Notes: generated from the letters alone by a model not told the origin. Shown: positions 18,276 through 27,155, counted from the stretch's first letter. The stretch: 64,000 nucleotides of DNA from Cytobacillus luteolus (GCF_017873715.1 NZ_JAGGKM010000008.1:47436-111435); one strand, 5' to 3'. Made by a program: numbers and translations.

Positions 18276-18521
18276 ATGTTACAAAATGAAATAGAGGATG
18301 TTTTTAATTGTTATGGTAATGGTCATCTATACGAAAAACTTAAATATCCACTATACCTCTCAGGAGCGATTGATAAAATAGAGATTGAAATGCTTGAGAA
18401 CTTTCTAGAACTATATAATTTTGATAGTGAGAAAACTCTTCTTTTCGATGAATTTATGTATCATTTCAGAATCTACGAAGCAGTTTTAAATTTAAATGAC
18501 CTACCTATAAAATACTTGTAA
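18276..18521 (+). CDS. Hypothetical protein, 81 aa
   Basis: Small acidic helical protein (LQNEIEDVFNCYGNG ... LFDEFMYHFRIYEAV). It loosely recalls the DUF1878 family in size and in a KYPLYLSGAID segment, but I cannot confirm membership. The start is ATG at 18276 or GTG at 18267; AGAGTGG is the likely ribosome site for the former. It is divergent from the DDAH-like gene and ends in a clear terminator, which supports expression. Confidence 0.6.
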   Translation: MLQNEIEDVFNCYGNGHLYEKLKYPLYLSGAIDKIEIEMLENFLELYNFDSEKTLLFDEFMYHFRIYEAVLNLNDLPIKYL

Positions 18522-18565
18522 AAGCCAACTGTCTTTGGGTATAAGCAGCTGGCTTTATCTTTTTA
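18520..18565 (+). terminator. Terminator after the 81-aa gene
   Basis: AAAGCCAACTG pairs with CAGCTGGCTTT, followed by ATCTTTTTATT. Confidence 0.78.
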
Positions 18566-18620
18566 TTAGGTTCTTTTCTAAAAAAATGCATCGTTATTAA
18601 ATTTATATAGATTAATAGTG

Positions 18621-18756
18621 GATTGGAGCGGAAGTCACTTGACTCCTGCGGGAAGTAGAGGAAAGGTCGAGACCCCGCAGACGGACGTCGAGGAGGCTCG
18701 ACTTACTCCCCGGGGAAAGCAAGTGACTGTAGCGGAAAGGAACGGTCCATGTTAAA
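18621..18756. repeat. Dispersed GC-rich structured element, copy 1
   Basis: About 130 bases, far more GC-rich than the surroundings, starting GATTGGAGCGGAA and ending AGCGGAAAGGAACGGTC. A second copy lies at 47295-47430. The outer arms AGTCACTTG (18633-18641) and CAAGTGACT (18720-18728) are complementary, as are GTCGAG (18666-18671) and CTCGAC (18697-18702). In copy 2 both stems carry different but still complementary bases. A recurrent Bacillaceae intergenic element; no function known to me. The rest of the 18522-18899 gap holds only the preceding terminator and the promoter region of the response regulator. Confidence 0.85.
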
Positions 18757-18899
18757 TTGAAAAACAACATTCTTTACATGAGCGTTTACTAATAAGGATA
18801 AAACACTCAACTTCTTGATTTTTGTCCGGACTTCTTTAATAAAATTTTAAGACAAATGAATTATAATGAAGTTAAAATAGTTGATTGGTGTGAATTTAT

Positions 18900-19577
18900 A
18901 TGAGGATACTTATAGTTGAAGATGACAATTCGATGCTTGAGGTCATTTGTACAGCGCTTAGAAATGACTCATATCAAATAGATGCATGCAGCACAGGTGA
19001 TGAGGGATTGCTCTACGCCTCAAATGCTGTGTATGACCTTATCATCCTTGATATTATGTTACCAGGAGCAGACGGATTAACAATTGTTAAACACATTAGA
19101 AAACGGGGATTTGATACCCCTATTTTGCTGTTAACGGCTAAGGATGCTATAGAAGATAGAGTAAGAGGGCTCGATTCTGGCGCAGATGATTATCTGACAA
19201 AGCCGTTTGCCATTTCTGAATTATTGGCTCGTGTTCGTGCATTGATTCGTAGGAAAGCTGGAATGCAATCAGAGGGACTTCTAAAGTATGGTCCTATAAG
19301 CATTCGAAGTGATGTTCACGATGGGTATGTAAATGAACAACCTTTGAAATTGGCAGGGAAAGAGTATGATTTGTTGGAGCTCTTTTTAAGGAACCCCAAA
19401 CGAATACTAACAAAAGATCAGATATTTGATAGCATCTGGGGGTTCGAGTCAGATTCAGCACCTAGTGTAATCGATGTTTATGTACACCATTTACGAAAGA
19501 AACTAGCAAATTATAATTGTCAGGGATATATTGAAACGATTCGCGGTGTAGGTTATATGATGAAAGGAAATGAGTAG
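18900..19577 (+). CDS. OmpR-family response regulator
   Basis: 225 residues. The receiver domain (about 1-118) has the acidic pocket VEDD, phospho-acceptor D51 in LIILDIMLPG, and the conserved K in LTKPF. A C-terminal winged-helix DNA-binding domain (about 128-223) ends with the typical VYVHHLRKKL and TIRGVGYMM. It is expected to be phosphorylated by the kinase encoded next, whose ATG overlaps its stop by 8 bases. The target genes are not known; the TauE/SafE exporter gene downstream is a natural candidate. Confidence 0.9.
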   Translation: MRILIVEDDNSMLEVICTALRNDSYQIDACSTGDEGLLYASNAVYDLIILDIMLPGADGLTIVKHIRKRGFDTPILLLTAKDAIEDRVRGLDSGADDYLTKPFAISELLARVRALIRRKAGMQSEGLLKYGPISIRSDVHDGYVNEQPLKLAGKEYDLLELFLRNPKRILTKDQIFDSIWGFESDSAPSVIDVYVHHLRKKLANYNCQGYIETIRGVGYMMKGNE

Positions 19578-20823
19578 GATGTTTAGGAAGACTAGACACA
19601 GATTAGCGTTTACAAATGCGAGTATTTTGTTTGTTATTTTAATCTTGTTTAGTAGCGCGTTATACCTCTTTACAGAACAGCGCATTTATTCTCAAATTGA
19701 TTCAAAAATGGTTACGGAGGCTAAACCGTATTTATTGGACGAGAGAAGGCTGGTATATATAAATCAAAATTATAATAATCGTTCAAATTTAACTAAGATA
19801 GCACAAACTCCAACGCTTTACTTACTATGGGATGGGAATCGAAATATCGCTTTTCAGTATCCCTTAACCGTTTTTAAAAACGATGAATTGCTTTTTCTCT
19901 CATCTACACTTTCTAGTTCTAAAGGAGAAACGGTTGAAATTCAAAATAGCTCATTTAGAATCATTAATTTTGTTGAAAGATATGAAAATGGAGAAGAACG
20001 AAAAATTTTACAAGCCATTCGTAACATTGATCAAGAAATAGGCATGCTGAAGGACCTTAGAATCATCATTCTAGTTGGTATTGGGGTAGGGATGATTGTT
20101 GCTATTATCACAGCTTTTTATTTAGCACAGAGAGCACTTAAGCCAATTCAGGTATCATGGGATAAACAGCAACAATTTGTTGCAGATGCATCGCATGAAT
20201 TACGTACACCTTTGGCGGCTATCCAAGCAAATACAGAACTTTTACTACATCAACCACACCAAACAATTGAAAGTGAAAGTAAGACAATTGCAAATGTGCT
20301 AAAAGAAACAAAAAGATTAAATAAGCTAGTCGATCATTTATTAACGCTTGCAAGGTCAGATACAAATCAGCTGCAGTTGCAAAAGGTAGAGCTACAGCTT
20401 GATAAGGTCATTCAAACTGTTATTGAGCAGTTTAGTGTTTTATGTGAAATTAAAGGTGTATCTTTTGAGGCCACTATAGATAATGAGCTAAAGATGGCTG
20501 GAGATGAAGAGAGAATAAAGCAATTACTTTATATCATTCTGGATAATGCTTTAAAATATACTCCTGAAAAAGGAGTTGTATCACTAACGGCACAAGAAAA
20601 TGGTCGTCAAGTAGTAATTATTGTGAAAGACAGTGGTATGGGGATAAAGGATGATGATTTACCTTATATATTTGATCGTTTTTATAGGGGAGATAAGTCT
20701 CGTTCTGGAAATGGTGCAGGACTCGGATTATCCATTGCAAGATGGATTGTAGAAGCTCATTCTGGAAGAATAGTGATTAAAAGCCAGGAAGGAAAAGGCA
20801 CAGAGGTGAAGTTGACATTCTAA
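19570..20823 (+). CDS. Sensor histidine kinase
   Basis: 417 residues. Two membrane helices (about 13-35 and 163-185) frame an extracytoplasmic sensor loop of about 125 residues. The phosphoacceptor is H209 in DASHELRTPL. The ATPase domain has the N box (DNALKYTPEKG), the G1 box (KDSGMGI), the F box (IFDRFYRGD) and the G2 box (GAGLGLSIA). It overlaps the response regulator gene by 8 bases, so the pair is translationally coupled. The sensor loop shows no domain I recognise, so the signal is unknown. Confidence 0.9.
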   Translation: MSRMFRKTRHRLAFTNASILFVILILFSSALYLFTEQRIYSQIDSKMVTEAKPYLLDERRLVYINQNYNNRSNLTKIAQTPTLYLLWDGNRNIAFQYPLTVFKNDELLFLSSTLSSSKGETVEIQNSSFRIINFVERYENGEERKILQAIRNIDQEIGMLKDLRIIILVGIGVGMIVAIITAFYLAQRALKPIQVSWDKQQQFVADASHELRTPLAAIQANTELLLHQPHQTIESESKTIANVLKETKRLNKLVDHLLTLARSDTNQLQLQKVELQLDKVIQTVIEQFSVLCEIKGVSFEATIDNELKMAGDEERIKQLLYIILDNALKYTPEKGVVSLTAQENGRQVVIIVKDSGMGIKDDDLPYIFDRFYRGDKSRSGNGAGLGLSIARWIVEAHSGRIVIKSQEGKGTEVKLTF

Positions 20824-20926
20824 ATTGTTAAAAAAGTAAAAGCAAATGGGCATCTGATTTAGTGTCATAAACTCAATTGCAACAATATAATGCCCATATC
20901 TGGGAAGTTGGAGAGGTGTTAGGCAA

Positions 20927-21694
20927 TTGAGTATAGGAATATTAATTATGGGCCTTGTTGTAGGTTTTTTAGTAGGTTTAACAGGTGTAGGTGGTGCTGC
21001 GCTTTTGACACCTTTTTTAATCTTACTGGGAATTAATCCTGTGGTTGCGGTTGGTACTGATTTTGTTTATAACTCTATTACAAAGTTGTTTGGATCAATC
21101 CAGCACTATCGACAAAAGACAATAAACCTACAGTTGGTGAAATATTTAGCAATAGGAAGTATACCTAGTGCACTTATTGCACTGCTTTTTTTGCAAATAT
21201 ACGGAAATACACAATATCTACAAGGTGAGATTATTAAAACGGCTTTAGGCTATGTGTTAATCATTGTTGCAATCGCTACAATTATAAAAACCCTGTTTGG
21301 ACATCACTTTAAACAGAATACTTATATTGAAAAACCATTGGATCAAAAAGTTACAATTACCATTATAGTTGGGGGCGTTTTAGGTTTTATAGTTGGGTTA
21401 ACTTCTGTTGGTTCAGGATCGCTCTTTGCCTTAGCAATGCTATACTTATATAATTTAAAAGCGTCAGAACTTGTAGGAACGGATATTGCACATGCTTTTA
21501 TTTTAGTTACTGTAAGTGGAATTATTCATATGGGCCTTGGAAATGTTAATTTTATGCTTGTACTAAATTTGTTAGTAGGTTCCATACCAGGGGTAATCTT
21601 AGGAAGTACTCTTTCAGCAAAAGTTCCTGTCAAACCTTTAAGGACAATAATAAGTGTAATAATTTTAATGAGCGGAATTAAATTAATTTATTAG
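20927..21694 (+). CDS. TauE/SafE family sulfite/organosulfonate exporter-like membrane protein
   Basis: 255-residue polytopic membrane protein of the TauE/SafE family (anion exporters; substrates proposed include sulfite, sulfoacetate and sulfonates). Two related halves are visible, each opening with a glycine-rich GFLVGLTGVGGAAL or GFIVGLTSVGSGSL, the family signature. The TTG start at 20927 follows GAGAGGTG. The gap to the kinase gene (103 bases) contains the inverted repeat ATGGGCAT / ATGCCCAT. Co-regulation with the two-component pair is possible but unproven. Confidence 0.82.
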   Translation: MSIGILIMGLVVGFLVGLTGVGGAALLTPFLILLGINPVVAVGTDFVYNSITKLFGSIQHYRQKTINLQLVKYLAIGSIPSALIALLFLQIYGNTQYLQGEIIKTALGYVLIIVAIATIIKTLFGHHFKQNTYIEKPLDQKVTITIIVGGVLGFIVGLTSVGSGSLFALAMLYLYNLKASELVGTDIAHAFILVTVSGIIHMGLGNVNFMLVLNLLVGSIPGVILGSTLSAKVPVKPLRTIISVIILMSGIKLIY

Positions 21695-21700
21695 GCACCC

Positions 21701-21729
21701 GGGATGATTTTAATGAATCATCCCTTTTT
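21701..21729 (+). terminator. Terminator after the TauE/SafE gene
   Basis: The 9-bp stem GGGATGATT / AATCATCCC is followed by TTTTTA. Confidence 0.82.
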
Positions 21730-21835
21730 AAATTATCAATACTATGGAAAATACATAACTGCTCTTCCATTAATTCAAGAGAATGAAATGATATGAAGAT
21801 TGATATGATATGAATAGCAAGGAGGTAAAAAGGAA

Positions 21836-22003
21836 ATGTATGATAAGGTCATAAATGATCTAAAAGAAGAAAACACTAAAAATAATTCATTAAACCATGG
21901 TTTAGATCCTGAGCTAGACTTACGAAATGTCAATTTCGCTACAGGAGAAAATCACTACCTAAGCGAAAATGCTAGTCAGGATGAACAATATACAGGACGG
22001 TGA
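21836..22003 (+). CDS. Small hypothetical protein, 55 aa
   Basis: A short frame behind a strong AAGGAGGTAAAAAGG ribosome site. The protein starts MYDKVINDLKEENTK and is acidic and very hydrophilic, with no cysteine and no membrane segment. Its composition is like that of small spore or stress proteins, but I recognise no family. Its stop is 5 bases before the next small gene and the two share one terminator, so they probably form an operon. Confidence 0.62.
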   Translation: MYDKVINDLKEENTKNNSLNHGLDPELDLRNVNFATGENHYLSENASQDEQYTGR

Positions 22004-22008
22004 ACATA

Positions 22009-22137
22009 ATGGCACGTGATGAAAGGTTAAATGAAGAAGGTGCTATGAATAATAATTTAACTGCATCTACCTATGTAACAAATCCTGAAATTAGACAGCA
22101 ACATAAAAAACCAAGACTAATCCCTCGAAAAAAATAA
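22009..22137 (+). CDS. Small basic hypothetical protein, 42 aa
   Basis: Starts MARDERLNEEGAMNNNLTA and ends in the basic tail HKKPRLIPRKK. It begins 5 bases after the previous small gene and ends where the terminator begins. It has only a weak ribosome site (AGGACGGTGA), so it may be translated by coupling. Size and composition resemble small forespore proteins of bacilli; this is a guess from composition only. Confidence 0.5.
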   Translation: MARDERLNEEGAMNNNLTASTYVTNPEIRQQHKKPRLIPRKK

Positions 22138-22186
22138 AACAATCTAAGATGCAATGAGTGAATTCATTGCATTTTAGATTGTTTTG
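22137..22186. terminator. Bidirectional terminator
   Basis: A long, nearly perfect stem: AAACAATCTAA and GATGCAATGA pair with TCATTGCAT and TTAGATTGTTT. It serves the small-gene pair and the convergent membrane-anchored protein, whose last codons lie within it. Confidence 0.85.
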
Positions 22187-22763
22187 AACGTAATTTCAAA
22201 CCACCTATAACAATCAATATATTGAGAATGATTATACCTGCTAATACAATCATAGATTGATGTTTTGTCCATAAAGTGGAAGTAGTCCGAATAAACTCAT
22301 GTAAACTAGGCTCAGAAATTGGTTCATTTCGCTTGTCAACATAGCGAATATGCTCAATTGTACTCCCGGATAAAGTTGGCCTCCATTGACTATTTTCACC
22401 TTTAACTAGCCAAATCTTAATGATGTCTCCTTTTGTAATATCTACTCTCGATGGACCTACGTACTGATTTATATTCCAGGATGGTATGTAATGGTACTGT
22501 ACATTCAACTTATGATTGGTATGAAGATTTAAATCTTCTGGTTGTTTTAAGATTTCATGTACTAAAAGGACCATTTCTCTTGTTTGTGATGGGTGAGATT
22601 TTGAGGTACTAATATCCTCTAGTAGTAAATCATCGATGACTTCAGCGGTGACTATTAATGTAGATTTCTGTTTTTTTTCTTCTACCTCATTTGGAGGTGG
22701 GGCGGCATAAGTGGATACAGGTAAAACGAATAATAAACAAAGTAAGGCTATAATCTTTCTCAT
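22164..22763 (-). CDS. Secreted, C-terminally membrane-anchored hypothetical protein
   Basis: 199 residues. A signal peptide (MRKIIALLCLLFVLPVSTYA, cleavage near residue 20) is followed by an extracytoplasmic domain of about 145 residues. It ends with a membrane helix (about 172-190) and a basic tail GGLKLRSKQSK. This is a type I membrane topology with most of the protein outside the cell. No family is recognised; the outer domain contains VDITKGDIIKIWLVKG, which may be a beta-strand-rich OB-like segment. A GAGAGGT ribosome site supports the ATG. Confidence 0.72.
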   Translation of the reverse strand: MRKIIALLCLLFVLPVSTYAAPPPNEVEEKKQKSTLIVTAEVIDDLLLEDISTSKSHPSQTREMVLLVHEILKQPEDLNLHTNHKLNVQYHYIPSWNINQYVGPSRVDITKGDIIKIWLVKGENSQWRPTLSGSTIEHIRYVDKRNEPISEPSLHEFIRTTSTLWTKHQSMIVLAGIIILNILIVIGGLKLRSKQSKMQ

Positions 22764-22874
22764 ATATCGTACCTCTCAATGGGCTTTTACCTATTAGTCG
22801 AATATAGTTCTATAATGTTACATGAAAAATCCACCAAAGTACTTTTTAACTCTGGTGGTTTTTAAGTATGCTTG

Positions 22875-23315
22875 TTACCCCCTCCAAAGAAGTGCAACGG
22901 TTAGCTTACAGCAATCTGTTTGACCGACTTTCGACTTAAAGGTCATATTTATACCGTCAGGATTAAAAGAGGTTTCGACCTTAGACTTAATTCCGGTTGA
23001 TTGTATTAGTCGATCAACTTCTTGTAGATGTGACTCTTGTGCAGCCGACATTACTTTCTTAGCAAAATCCTTTGATTCTGCGATGCGTTTTAAGACAATA
23101 CTCGCATCATTCATAAGCTTTTGCATTTCAATGGCTGATTCATTAAAAAGTGTCGGATCCACGTCTGGATATTGTCTATAAGTAGGATATGAATACCAAT
23201 GATAATTAGGATGAAAAGATGGTATTCCTTGTGGATACGTGGACTGAATCATTGGATAATTTGGTGTAGGAAACACATGCATCTGACTAACGTTATGATA
23301 TGGGTAATTGTACAA
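22875..23315 (-). CDS. Hypothetical protein with Tyr/Pro-rich N-terminus (spore-coat-like composition)
   Basis: 146 residues from a TTG at 23315 behind GGGAGGG (7-base spacing); the open frame extends 27 codons further without a ribosome site. The first 55 residues are rich in Tyr, Pro, His and Asn (for example YPYHNVSQMHVFPTPNYP), a composition seen in spore-coat proteins. The C-terminal half is helical (ESAIEMQKLMNDASIVLKR) and ends with CCKLTVALLW. No family is recognised, and a coat role is only suggested by composition. Confidence 0.6.
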   Translation of the reverse strand: MYNYPYHNVSQMHVFPTPNYPMIQSTYPQGIPSFHPNYHWYSYPTYRQYPDVDPTLFNESAIEMQKLMNDASIVLKRIAESKDFAKKVMSAAQESHLQEVDRLIQSTGIKSKVETSFNPDGINMTFKSKVGQTDCCKLTVALLWRG

Positions 23316-23415
23316 ACTTTGTCCCTCCCTAGCAAAACTCCATACCATTATATGTACAAATACCCACTTAGGTGCCTGAACCAAGTAAATTGACACATCT
23401 AATCATTTTACTGTT

Positions 23416-24258
23416 TTAGGTTAATTTTTTCATAACAACCCTCTCCCATAGCTTCCAAGGTAGCAACTTTTTTAAAAGTAATCCTACTCGTACTCCTTTT
23501 CCAATGGGATACCTAAGCTTTGTTTCACCTGGTTTTTTACATGCGATGTTTTTAACTAGCTCTGCAACCTCCTGTGGGTCACCATATTGATTCTGCCCTA
23601 ATTCAAGTTGATCCTCGATCTTTATCATCATTGGTCTGTATGGCGAATGGGGATCCAGTGAATTTTTTGCTATTTGTTTACCAGAACTCCATATATTCGT
23701 TTTGTATGAGCCTGGTTCAATAAGAGCTACTTCTATTCCGAAAGGTTTCACCTCTAGTCGAAGGGACTCACTATAACCTTCTAGTGCAAATTTGGAAGAT
23801 ACATAGGGAGAAAGGCCTGGAAATCCAATGTGCCCACTTATACTACTAATGTTAATAATTTTACCTACTCTTTGTTTTCTCATAAAAGGCAACACAGCTT
23901 GTGTAACTGCAATCAATCCAAAAAAATTAGTATCAAACTGTTTCTTATACTCATGTATGCTTACTTCTTCAGCAAAGCCTCCTAATGCAAATCCTGCGTT
24001 ATTCACCAATACATCTATTTGTCCTAAAGTTGGTAAGAATGTTGTGAATTCCTGTAAGGATTGTTCACTTGTAACATCTAAGCTTTGAAACTTTACAGAT
24101 TCCTGCAAACCTAATTGTGTTAAGACCGTTAATAAGCGCTCTTTTTTCGAAAGGTCACGCATGGTAGCAATCACTTGAAATTGTTCTTTTGCTAGCTCAA
24201 TCGTTGATAGAAATCCAAAGCCACTTGACGCTCCAGTAATTATTGCTACTTTTTTCAT
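23416..24258 (-). CDS. Short-chain dehydrogenase/reductase
   Basis: 280-residue classical SDR. The cofactor motif TGASSGFGF (residues 9-17) is followed by NNAGFALGG (about 90), the catalytic serine in INISSISGHIGF, and YVSSK with catalytic Tyr and Lys. The substrate is unknown; the residues after the coenzyme site (TMRDLSKK) include a basic residue, which would favour NADP(H). The ATG has a GGAGG ribosome site. It is monocistronic, with a gene-free 137-base gap to the SIMPL gene. Confidence 0.88.
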   Translation of the reverse strand: MKKVAIITGASSGFGFLSTIELAKEQFQVIATMRDLSKKERLLTVLTQLGLQESVKFQSLDVTSEQSLQEFTTFLPTLGQIDVLVNNAGFALGGFAEEVSIHEYKKQFDTNFFGLIAVTQAVLPFMRKQRVGKIINISSISGHIGFPGLSPYVSSKFALEGYSESLRLEVKPFGIEVALIEPGSYKTNIWSSGKQIAKNSLDPHSPYRPMMIKIEDQLELGQNQYGDPQEVAELVKNIACKKPGETKLRYPIGKGVRVGLLLKKLLPWKLWERVVMKKLT

Positions 24259-24395
24259 AGGGCCTCCTGTGTTTACGGTTTACTTAAGTGTACTTTCAGA
24301 TGTCTATTCTATTCAATAGGTAATTTTCAATAATTATGTAAAGCTAGCATACATTGATATAGTAACTACCTCAAATGTGAAGGAAGGATAAATGA

Positions 24396-25085
24396 ATGTA
24401 TCCAAATTCTTATTTTTCTTATCAAAATGGATTAGTCCAACATAGGTCTGCAAATCACTATAAAAGCCCAATCATAGAAGTGGAAGGGATTGGACAACTC
24501 AAGGTAAGGCCTGATATTGTTAGTGTAAGATTTGGTGTGTTAACGGAAGGTATGGACGTTCAAAATGCACAAGACGAAAATGCAAAGATAATAAATGATA
24601 TTATTGAAGCTATCGTGAATGCTGGGGTTCAAAAAAATCAAATTGAAACAGTATCATTCTCTGTTAGTCCACAATATCAATACACAAACAATGAAAAAAT
24701 ACTACAAGGCTATGAAGTGAGACATCTCCTCTCTGTGAGGCTAGATGATGTGCAAAAGGCAGGAGTGATCTACGATATTGCTTTTAATGAAGGTGCCAAT
24801 ATTGCTGAAAATCCAATCTTTATGGTCGAGAATGAACAAGCCTACCAGATGGAAGCTTTACAGAAAGCTTTGCAGAATGCAGTTATTAAAGCCACTACTA
24901 TAGCAAATACCCTTGGTGTGACTTTAAGTCAACAACCATTACGTGTAGAGGAAATTAGTACAAATTTCATCCCAAGAGAGTATGGTGTACAGGAGGTAGC
25001 TGCAAGTATGGGGACAGCGACTCCTATTCAAGTAAGAGAGATTGAATTTCAAGCAAGAGTAGAGGTTCAGTTTACTTTTCATTAA
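24396..25085 (+). CDS. SIMPL domain protein (DUF541)
   Basis: 229 residues. The SIMPL domain spans about residues 30-228 and begins IEVEGIGQLKVRPDIVSVRFGV, typical of the family. Most SIMPL proteins are exported; this one has no signal peptide, so it is predicted cytosolic or surface-associated by another route. BP26 from Brucella forms channel-like oligomers, but no general function is established. An AAGGAAGG ribosome site precedes the ATG. Confidence 0.82.
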   Translation: MYPNSYFSYQNGLVQHRSANHYKSPIIEVEGIGQLKVRPDIVSVRFGVLTEGMDVQNAQDENAKIINDIIEAIVNAGVQKNQIETVSFSVSPQYQYTNNEKILQGYEVRHLLSVRLDDVQKAGVIYDIAFNEGANIAENPIFMVENEQAYQMEALQKALQNAVIKATTIANTLGVTLSQQPLRVEEISTNFIPREYGVQEVAASMGTATPIQVREIEFQARVEVQFTFH

Positions 25086-25090
25086 CTTAG

Positions 25091-25131
25091 GAAAACAATA
25101 AGACAGTAGATAATACTGTCTTATTGTTTTG
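25091..25131 (+). terminator. Terminator after the SIMPL gene
   Basis: A 17-bp perfect stem AAAACAATAAGACAGTA / TACTGTCTTATTGTTTT with a short loop. Confidence 0.88.
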
Positions 25132-25178
25132 AAATGTAGGATATTTTTTAGTTAGTAAAATGAAGGGATGTAGCAGGT

Positions 25179-26231
25179 ATGAAAGTAAATTGGTTAATCA
25201 TTTTTTGTTTAGTAATCTGTGTCGGGTGTGCCGGTGACCGTATACAAAATGAAACAATTGAAGTATTCAAAGATCAGCCTGAGATTATTTCTATACAACT
25301 AGATATTCCGTGGTCCATTTCAAAGGTAGGGAGATCTTTATTTATAACTGAGCGAAAGGGAACCCTTTTAAAGGTTGATGAAGAAACGAAGCAAATAATA
25401 CCACAGGAGCTGAGTTTGAATAAAAAGATTTATCATATAGGAGAAGGAGGTTTATTAGGATTTACATTAACACCTGATTTTGAAACTAGTAAGGAAGCTT
25501 ACATATATCATACATATGAAGAAAATAATGAAATACTAAATCGTGTAGTATTAATTGAAAGAGCAGGGGATGTATGGGTTGAGCAAAGATCTGTACTCGA
25601 AAATATACCAGGTGGACGAATACATAATGGAGGTAGACTTAAGTTTGGCCCTGATGGATATCTTTATATCACAACTGGTGATGCTGGTGTTCCAGACAAT
25701 GCACAGAACTTGGTTAATCTTTCTGGTAAAATTTTGCGGATGGAGAGAGATGGTTCTATTCCGAGTAATAACCCATTTGATAATTCCTATATCTATTCTT
25801 ATGGTCACAGAAACCCGCAAGGACTCACTTGGGATGGTGAAAATAATCTATATGCAACAGAACATGGACAAAGTGCTCATGATGAAATTAATTTGGTACG
25901 ACCTGGACGAAACTATGGCTGGCCAATTATTGAGGGTAATGAAAAATCACCTGGTTTAGAAACGCCACTTTTCCAATCGGGCAAAGATACGTGGGCACCA
26001 TCTGGGGTTGACTATTATAATGGAAAACTTTATGTAGCTACTTTAAGAGGACAAAGTGTTCGAAGTTTCGATTTAGATACTATGGAGATAAGCATTGAAT
26101 ATAATCAATCAGGTAGAATGAGGGATATCCTTATTCATGATAACACTTTATATGCTTTGACAAATAATAAAGACGGTAGGGGAAGCCCACAAGAAGATGA
26201 TGATAAGTTAATGAAAGTTAATATTGATTAA
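25179..26231 (+). CDS. PQQ-dependent sugar dehydrogenase-like lipoprotein
   Basis: 350 residues. The N-terminus MKVNWLIIFCLVICVGC is a lipoprotein signal with lipobox VGC, so the mature protein is anchored outside the membrane by C17. The rest is a six-bladed propeller of the glucose/sorbosone dehydrogenase family: HNGGRLKFGPDGYLYITTGD, YSYGHRNPQGLTWD, ATEHGQSAHDEINLV and GRNYGWP are the conserved blocks. Family members oxidise sugars with PQQ, but many Bacillus homologues lack proven activity. No PQQ biosynthesis genes are visible in the window. Confidence 0.85.
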   Translation: MKVNWLIIFCLVICVGCAGDRIQNETIEVFKDQPEIISIQLDIPWSISKVGRSLFITERKGTLLKVDEETKQIIPQELSLNKKIYHIGEGGLLGFTLTPDFETSKEAYIYHTYEENNEILNRVVLIERAGDVWVEQRSVLENIPGGRIHNGGRLKFGPDGYLYITTGDAGVPDNAQNLVNLSGKILRMERDGSIPSNNPFDNSYIYSYGHRNPQGLTWDGENNLYATEHGQSAHDEINLVRPGRNYGWPIIEGNEKSPGLETPLFQSGKDTWAPSGVDYYNGKLYVATLRGQSVRSFDLDTMEISIEYNQSGRMRDILIHDNTLYALTNNKDGRGSPQEDDDKLMKVNID

Positions 26232-26365
26232 AGGAGGTAATAATCCCCCCTTTAACAATGCGTTTTTATCCCTATCTTCGATGTTCAATAAAGGATGATG
26301 TATAAACATTTGAAATTATCTGGAAACGATGTACAATAAAAGAAAAGATAGAAAAGGGGGATAAT

Positions 26366-26764
26366 ATGGATATTAAGATGAACCGAGAAAATACACTCGT
26401 TGAAGCACTTGGAATTGAGTTTAAGGAGCTTTCACCAGAGCGAGTGGTTGCAACAATGCCTGTAAATGAAAAAACTCGTCAACCATTTGGAATTCTACAT
26501 GGGGGTGCTTCAGTAGCACTAGCTGAAACAGTTGCCAGTGTAGGTACCTACAACTTAGTGGATCAAGAAACAGAAGCATGTGCTGGACTTGAGATTAATG
26601 CAAATCATATAAAGTCGAAGAAGGACGGGATTGTGACTGCAATTGCAACTCCATTACATAAAGGTCGGACAACAATGGTATGGGACATTAAAATCGTGGA
26701 TGAAGAAGAAAATCTAATATGTGTTTCAAGATGCACAATGGCTGTTTTAAAACTTAAAAAATAA
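26366..26764 (+). CDS. yuxO: Hotdog-fold thioesterase YuxO (PaaI family)
   Basis: 132-residue acyl-CoA thioesterase of the PaaI-like hotdog family. The signature QPFGILHGGASVALAET contains the HGG motif and the catalytic glutamate. Activity on an aromatic or naphthoyl CoA ester (menaquinone pathway) is plausible for this family but not shown here. It is convergent with mrpG, as in B. subtilis, which fixes the name. In B. subtilis yuxO follows comP-comA; those quorum genes are absent here. The ATG has a GAAAAGGGGG site. Confidence 0.85.
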   Translation: MDIKMNRENTLVEALGIEFKELSPERVVATMPVNEKTRQPFGILHGGASVALAETVASVGTYNLVDQETEACAGLEINANHIKSKKDGIVTAIATPLHKGRTTMVWDIKIVDEEENLICVSRCTMAVLKLKK

Positions 26765-26767
26765 CGT

Positions 26768-26804
26768 AAAAACCGAGATGACTAGTCTGTCACCTCGGTT
26801 TTAT
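26768..26804. terminator. Bidirectional terminator yuxO / mrpG
   Basis: AAAAACCGAG and GTGAC-type arms (26768-26782 with 26789-26802) form a stem ending CTCGGTTTT between the convergent genes. Confidence 0.8.
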
Positions 26805-27155
26805 TTATGATTTTACTTTTTGTTTTACTTTTAAATCATCTCTAACACTATTCTCCCATAGAGGAACCCCAGAATTATATGCTGCACGACTAATTAGATG
26901 TCCAGCTACTGGTGCTGTTAAAAAGATGAATACAATCGCTAAAATTAATCTTGAATTCATATAGCCATTTTCTAGCCAAAAGAACAAAAAGGTACCGAAC
27001 AAAATGAACAGAACTCCTAATGTTGCACTTTTTGATGCTGCATGATTACGAGTATAAATATCCGGCAAACGAATTAAACCAATCATAGTTATAATACTAA
27101 TTACTGATCCTAGAAGGATAATTACCGCAAAAGTAATTTTAAGAGTTTCGATCAC
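26805..27155 (-). CDS. mrpG: Na+/H+ antiporter subunit G (MrpG)
   Basis: 116 residues, last gene of the seven-gene Mrp operon. Three membrane helices and the family segment IGLIRLPDIYTRNHAASKSATLGV are visible. MrpG is a small subunit needed for complex assembly and activity. Its start overlaps the end of mrpF by 17 bases, indicating coupled translation. The C-terminal tail is basic (VRDDLKVKQKVKS). Confidence 0.95.
   Translation of the reverse strand: MIETLKITFAVIILLGSVISIITMIGLIRLPDIYTRNHAASKSATLGVLFILFGTFLFFWLENGYMNSRLILAIVFIFLTAPVAGHLISRAAYNSGVPLWENSVRDDLKVKQKVKS

Noticed and set aside
20846..20897. ATGGGCAT / ATGCCCAT as a terminator between the kinase and TauE genes
   Set aside because: The loop is 36 bases and no T-run follows; it might be a regulatory site but evidence is thin.
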